In this document: positions 61,897 to 64,000 of the stretch, one piece after another | Position numbering within the stretch: the first letter of the stretch is position 1 | Layout: each line of letters starts with the position of its first letter | Source: Thalassovita autumnalis | GTDB lineage: Bacteria > Pseudomonadota > Alphaproteobacteria > Rhodobacterales > Rhodobacteraceae | Length of the DNA stretch: 64,000 nt | NCBI RefSeq assembly: GCF_001458255.1 | Contig: NZ_CYSB01000025.1 | Location: 62,001-126,000 of the forward strand | Direction of reading: 5' to 3' | Translations under genes and position numbers: made by a program | The notes under the pieces: model-generated | The model's database searches: none | Seen by the model: only the letters and a program-made list of their open reading frames with translations | What the model was told of the DNA's origin: nothing

Positions 61897-61974
61897 ATGA
61901 AAGTCATCCGCCCAAAAATGCCGCAGCAAGCGGCGGACGCGGAGAGGGACGAGCAGCAGGAGCGCAAGCGGTGA
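61897..61974 (+). CDS. Possible 25-aa leader peptide coupled to the AsmA-like gene
   Basis: ATG 61897 opens a 25-codon frame (MKVIRPKMPQQAADAERDEQ then QERKR) whose TGA overlaps the GTG 61971 of the next gene in the order GTGA. A GAAGA precedes it. It could be a translationally coupled leader or chance; it is too short for coding statistics. Confidence 0.3.
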   Translation: MKVIRPKMPQQAADAERDEQQERKR

Positions 61975-64000
61975 AGCCCGCACAGACGCCAGATGACCCA
62001 AAAGAGGCGCCGGTGAACCAACCCGTCGACGAAGCCGTCGACACACCGGCACCCGCAGCCCCGCGTAAACGCCGCCGCCTGTTGCGCGCGGGCCTGTGGG
62101 GCTGTGGCTGCATGGGGCTGTTGCTGATTGCGTTGGTCATTGTAGCGCTGCTGCTGATCGGGCGTGAAATGGCGGTCCCAGCCTGGATGCACAGCCGGCT
62201 GGAGGCGCGGCTGTCCACCATGGTGCCGGGGGCAGAGGTGCGCTTTGAGGGGATCAACTTTGAGGTCTCCTCCGGTCTGAAGCCCCGGGTGCTGCTGCAA
62301 GGGGTGGAGATTGACGGCAAAGATGGTCGCCCGATCCTGGCCTTGGGCGAGTTGGAAACGGGACTGGCCGCGCGGCCTTTTCTGGATGGCAAAATGCGGC
62401 TGGGCAAATTGCGGGTCTCGGGCGCAGAACTGTTTGTGCGTCGCCGCGCTGACGGGACCTTTGATTTGGCTTTCGGTGCCAGCCTGCCCGAGGTTGAACA
62501 GGCCGCCAGCCCGGCCGAGCTGATCGCCAATCTGGACCGGCTGATGCAAAGCGATGAGCTGCGCCACCTGCGCGATGTCACTGCGGAGGCGATGATCCTG
62601 CGGTTTGAGGATGCCCGCGTGGGCCGCGCCTGGACGGTGGATGGCGGCCGCGTCAGCCTGACCCGGGAGGGCGATGATCTGCGCATCCGGGGCGATATGG
62701 CGCTGCTGGGCGGGCACCAATATGTCACCACGGTCGAAACCAATTTTGAGAGCAAGATTGGCGAAACGGCTGCGCGCTTCGGGATGAGTTTTGAGGATAT
62801 GCCGGGGCCGGATATTGCGGTGCAATCGGCGGCAGTCGCCTGGCTGGAGGCGGTGCAGGCCCCCATTTCCGGCGCGCTGCGCGGCTCGGTCACGCCAGAG
62901 GGCGATCTGGGTCCGATCAGCGGCACCTTGCAGATTGCTGAGGGCGTGATCCAACCCACGGCGGAGACGAAACCGGTGCCGTTCCGCTCGGCCCGCAGTT
63001 ACTTCACCTTTGATCCGGTCAGCCAGAGCCTCAGCTTTGATGAGTTGACTGTGGACAGCAATTGGGTGTCGCTGAAGGCCGAGGGCAAGGCGGTGCTGCA
63101 GGGGCTGGAGGCGGGCATTCCTGAGGCGTTTCAAGGTCAATTTACCCTGACCGATCTGACCGCCGCCCCCGAAGGTCTGGTGCCAGAGCCGGTGTCGGTC
63201 GACCGCGCGGCGATGAGTTTCCGGCTGACGCTGGATCCGTTTGAATTGCACATGGGCGAGTTGACGCTGGAGGCGGAGGGTCAGACGCTGGTCGCCAATG
63301 GCCGGGCACGCGCTGCGGAAGATGGCTGGGCGCTGTCGGTTTCGGCGCAGGCGGCCTCCCTGGACCCCAAGGCGGTGCTGCGGCTTTGGCCTGAGGAGTT
63401 TCGGGTGAAAAACCGCAAGTGGGTTGCGGAAAACATTTACCATGCGGACATTCGAAACGGCCATTTCGCCTACCGCAAGATGCCCGGGCAAGAGCATGAT
63501 ATCTTTGCCAGTTTTGAGTTTCAGGATGCCAATGTGCGCTACTCACGCCACCTGCCACCGATTGAGGCGGGCATGGGCCACGGCGTGCTGGAGGGCAAAC
63601 GTTTCGCGGTCACCGGCGATGGTGGCTATATCACCCCGCCTGAGGGCGGGCGGATCGATATCACCGGCACCACCTTCGTTATCCCCGACATCACCATCAA
63701 ACCCGCCCCGGCGGAGGTTAATCTGGTAGCACGCAGCAATCTGACCGCGGCGCTGTCGCTGCTCAACCTGCCGCCCCTTTCGGTCCTTGATAAGGCCGGG
63801 AGGGATCTGGATCTCGCGACCGGGCAGGTGGCGGCCACGGGGCAGTTGCGGATGCCGCTGAAAAAGAAGCTGCCGCCGGAAATGGTGCGCTATGAGATTG
63901 AGGCGCTGCTGGCTGGCATGGAAAGCACCACGCTGGTGCCGGAAAAGACGCTGCGTGCGGAGCGGCTGGAACTGTCGGTGGACAATGACCGGCTGGTGAT
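61971..64000 (+). CDS. AsmA/YhdP-like membrane-anchored protein, N-terminal part (cut by window edge)
   Basis: The frame is open from GTG 61971 to the window edge (676 codons). A short cytoplasmic, Arg-rich segment (PRKRRRLLRAGLW) is followed by a membrane helix at about residues 43-64 (CMGLLLIALVIVALLLIG), then a periplasmic beta-strand-rich region (LEARLSTMVPGAEVRFEGIN, LGELETGLAARPFLDGKMRL, VKNRKWVAENIYHADIRNGH). This matches DUF3971/YhdP-type AsmA-family proteins, thought to move phospholipids between membranes. AGGAG lies 8 nt before the GTG. The stop lies outside the window; the total length in relatives is over 1000 aa. Confidence 0.85.
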   Translation, partial: MKPAQTPDDPKEAPVNQPVDEAVDTPAPAAPRKRRRLLRAGLWGCGCMGLLLIALVIVALLLIGREMAVPAWMHSRLEARLSTMVPGAEVRFEGINFEVSSGLKPRVLLQGVEIDGKDGRPILALGELETGLAARPFLDGKMRLGKLRVSGAELFVRRRADGTFDLAFGASLPEVEQAASPAELIANLDRLMQSDELRHLRDVTAEAMILRFEDARVGRAWTVDGGRVSLTREGDDLRIRGDMALLGGHQYVTTVETNFESKIGETAARFGMSFEDMPGPDIAVQSAAVAWLEAVQAPISGALRGSVTPEGDLGPISGTLQIAEGVIQPTAETKPVPFRSARSYFTFDPVSQSLSFDELTVDSNWVSLKAEGKAVLQGLEAGIPEAFQGQFTLTDLTAAPEGLVPEPVSVDRAAMSFRLTLDPFELHMGELTLEAEGQTLVANGRARAAEDGWALSVSAQAASLDPKAVLRLWPEEFRVKNRKWVAENIYHADIRNGHFAYRKMPGQEHDIFASFEFQDANVRYSRHLPPIEAGMGHGVLEGKRFAVTGDGGYITPPEGGRIDITGTTFVIPDITIKPAPAEVNLVARSNLTAALSLLNLPPLSVLDKAGRDLDLATGQVAATGQLRMPLKKKLPPEMVRYEIEALLAGMESTTLVPEKTLRAERLELSVDNDRLV

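Overview
The window is about 62-65% GC by eye and gene-dense. It is typical of a marine Rhodobacteraceae (Roseobacter-group) chromosome. The evidence is a complete HK97-like gene transfer agent (GTA) cluster lying between mltG and cysE, a LuxR/LuxI pair, an E1-beta subunit carrying a lipoyl domain, a class I fructose-bisphosphate aldolase, and many roseobacter-style conserved proteins (DUF3179, DUF455, DUF5946, cytochrome b561-YceI fusion). No tRNA, rRNA, IS element or CRISPR array was seen.

Layout. 1-3.3 kb: a methylamine-type catabolic locus. A TetR-family regulator is divergent from an MttB-superfamily methyltransferase gene, here broken by one extra base in a C9/G9 run, and an old-yellow-enzyme/TMADH-like oxidoreductase that runs off the left edge. 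3.5-8.3 kb: trigger factor, then luxR-luxI on the minus strand, then rpsF-rpsR-rplI on the minus strand. 8.5-11.6 kb: an orphan membrane protein, a secreted YceI and a convergent cytochrome b561-YceI fusion. 11.8-16.9 kb: fatty-acid synthesis (fabD, fabG, acpP, fabF) and mltG. 17.2-31.2 kb: the full GTA structural cluster in canonical order: terminase small and large subunits, portal, small head-formation protein, protease, capsid, connectors, tail tube, chaperones, tape measure, baseplate/hub, NlpC/P60 peptidase and the large tail-tip protein. 31.3-40 kb: cysE, the pyruvate dehydrogenase operon (pdhABC), an FtsB-like protein, a GNAT enzyme, fba and pgk. 40-48.7 kb: two cyclophilins, a purine nucleoside phosphorylase, a GFA-family protein, an AT-richer orphan, DUF3179, cysS, cimA and a squalene/phytoene-synthase-like protein. 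48.9-55.7 kb: an MFS transporter and cobalamin genes (cobA-cobB divergent from cbiD-cobK), with a DNA glycosylase and an esterase coupled to the latter. 56-64 kb: an HNH protein, rpiB, DUF5946, a membrane protein, bactofilin plus M23 peptidase, DUF455, a PrxQ/Bcp peroxiredoxin and the start of a large AsmA/YhdP-like protein cut by the right edge.

How parts may work together. The GTA cluster makes phage-like particles that package host DNA. Quorum sensing controls GTA production in Rhodobacter capsulatus, so the luxR-luxI pair about 10 kb away is a plausible but unproven regulator. The most striking non-coding content is two dispersed intergenic repeat families. One is a GC-rich palindromic element with five copies. 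The other is a GAGTATTTTTG-type element at four loci, one of which forms a long hairpin. Candidate operators include a tandem TetR site, a palindrome at pdhA and a palindrome upstream of the M23-bactofilin pair. I did not find a clearly unprecedented system. The best leads are the broken mttB, the repeat families and the LuxI with a long C-terminal extension.
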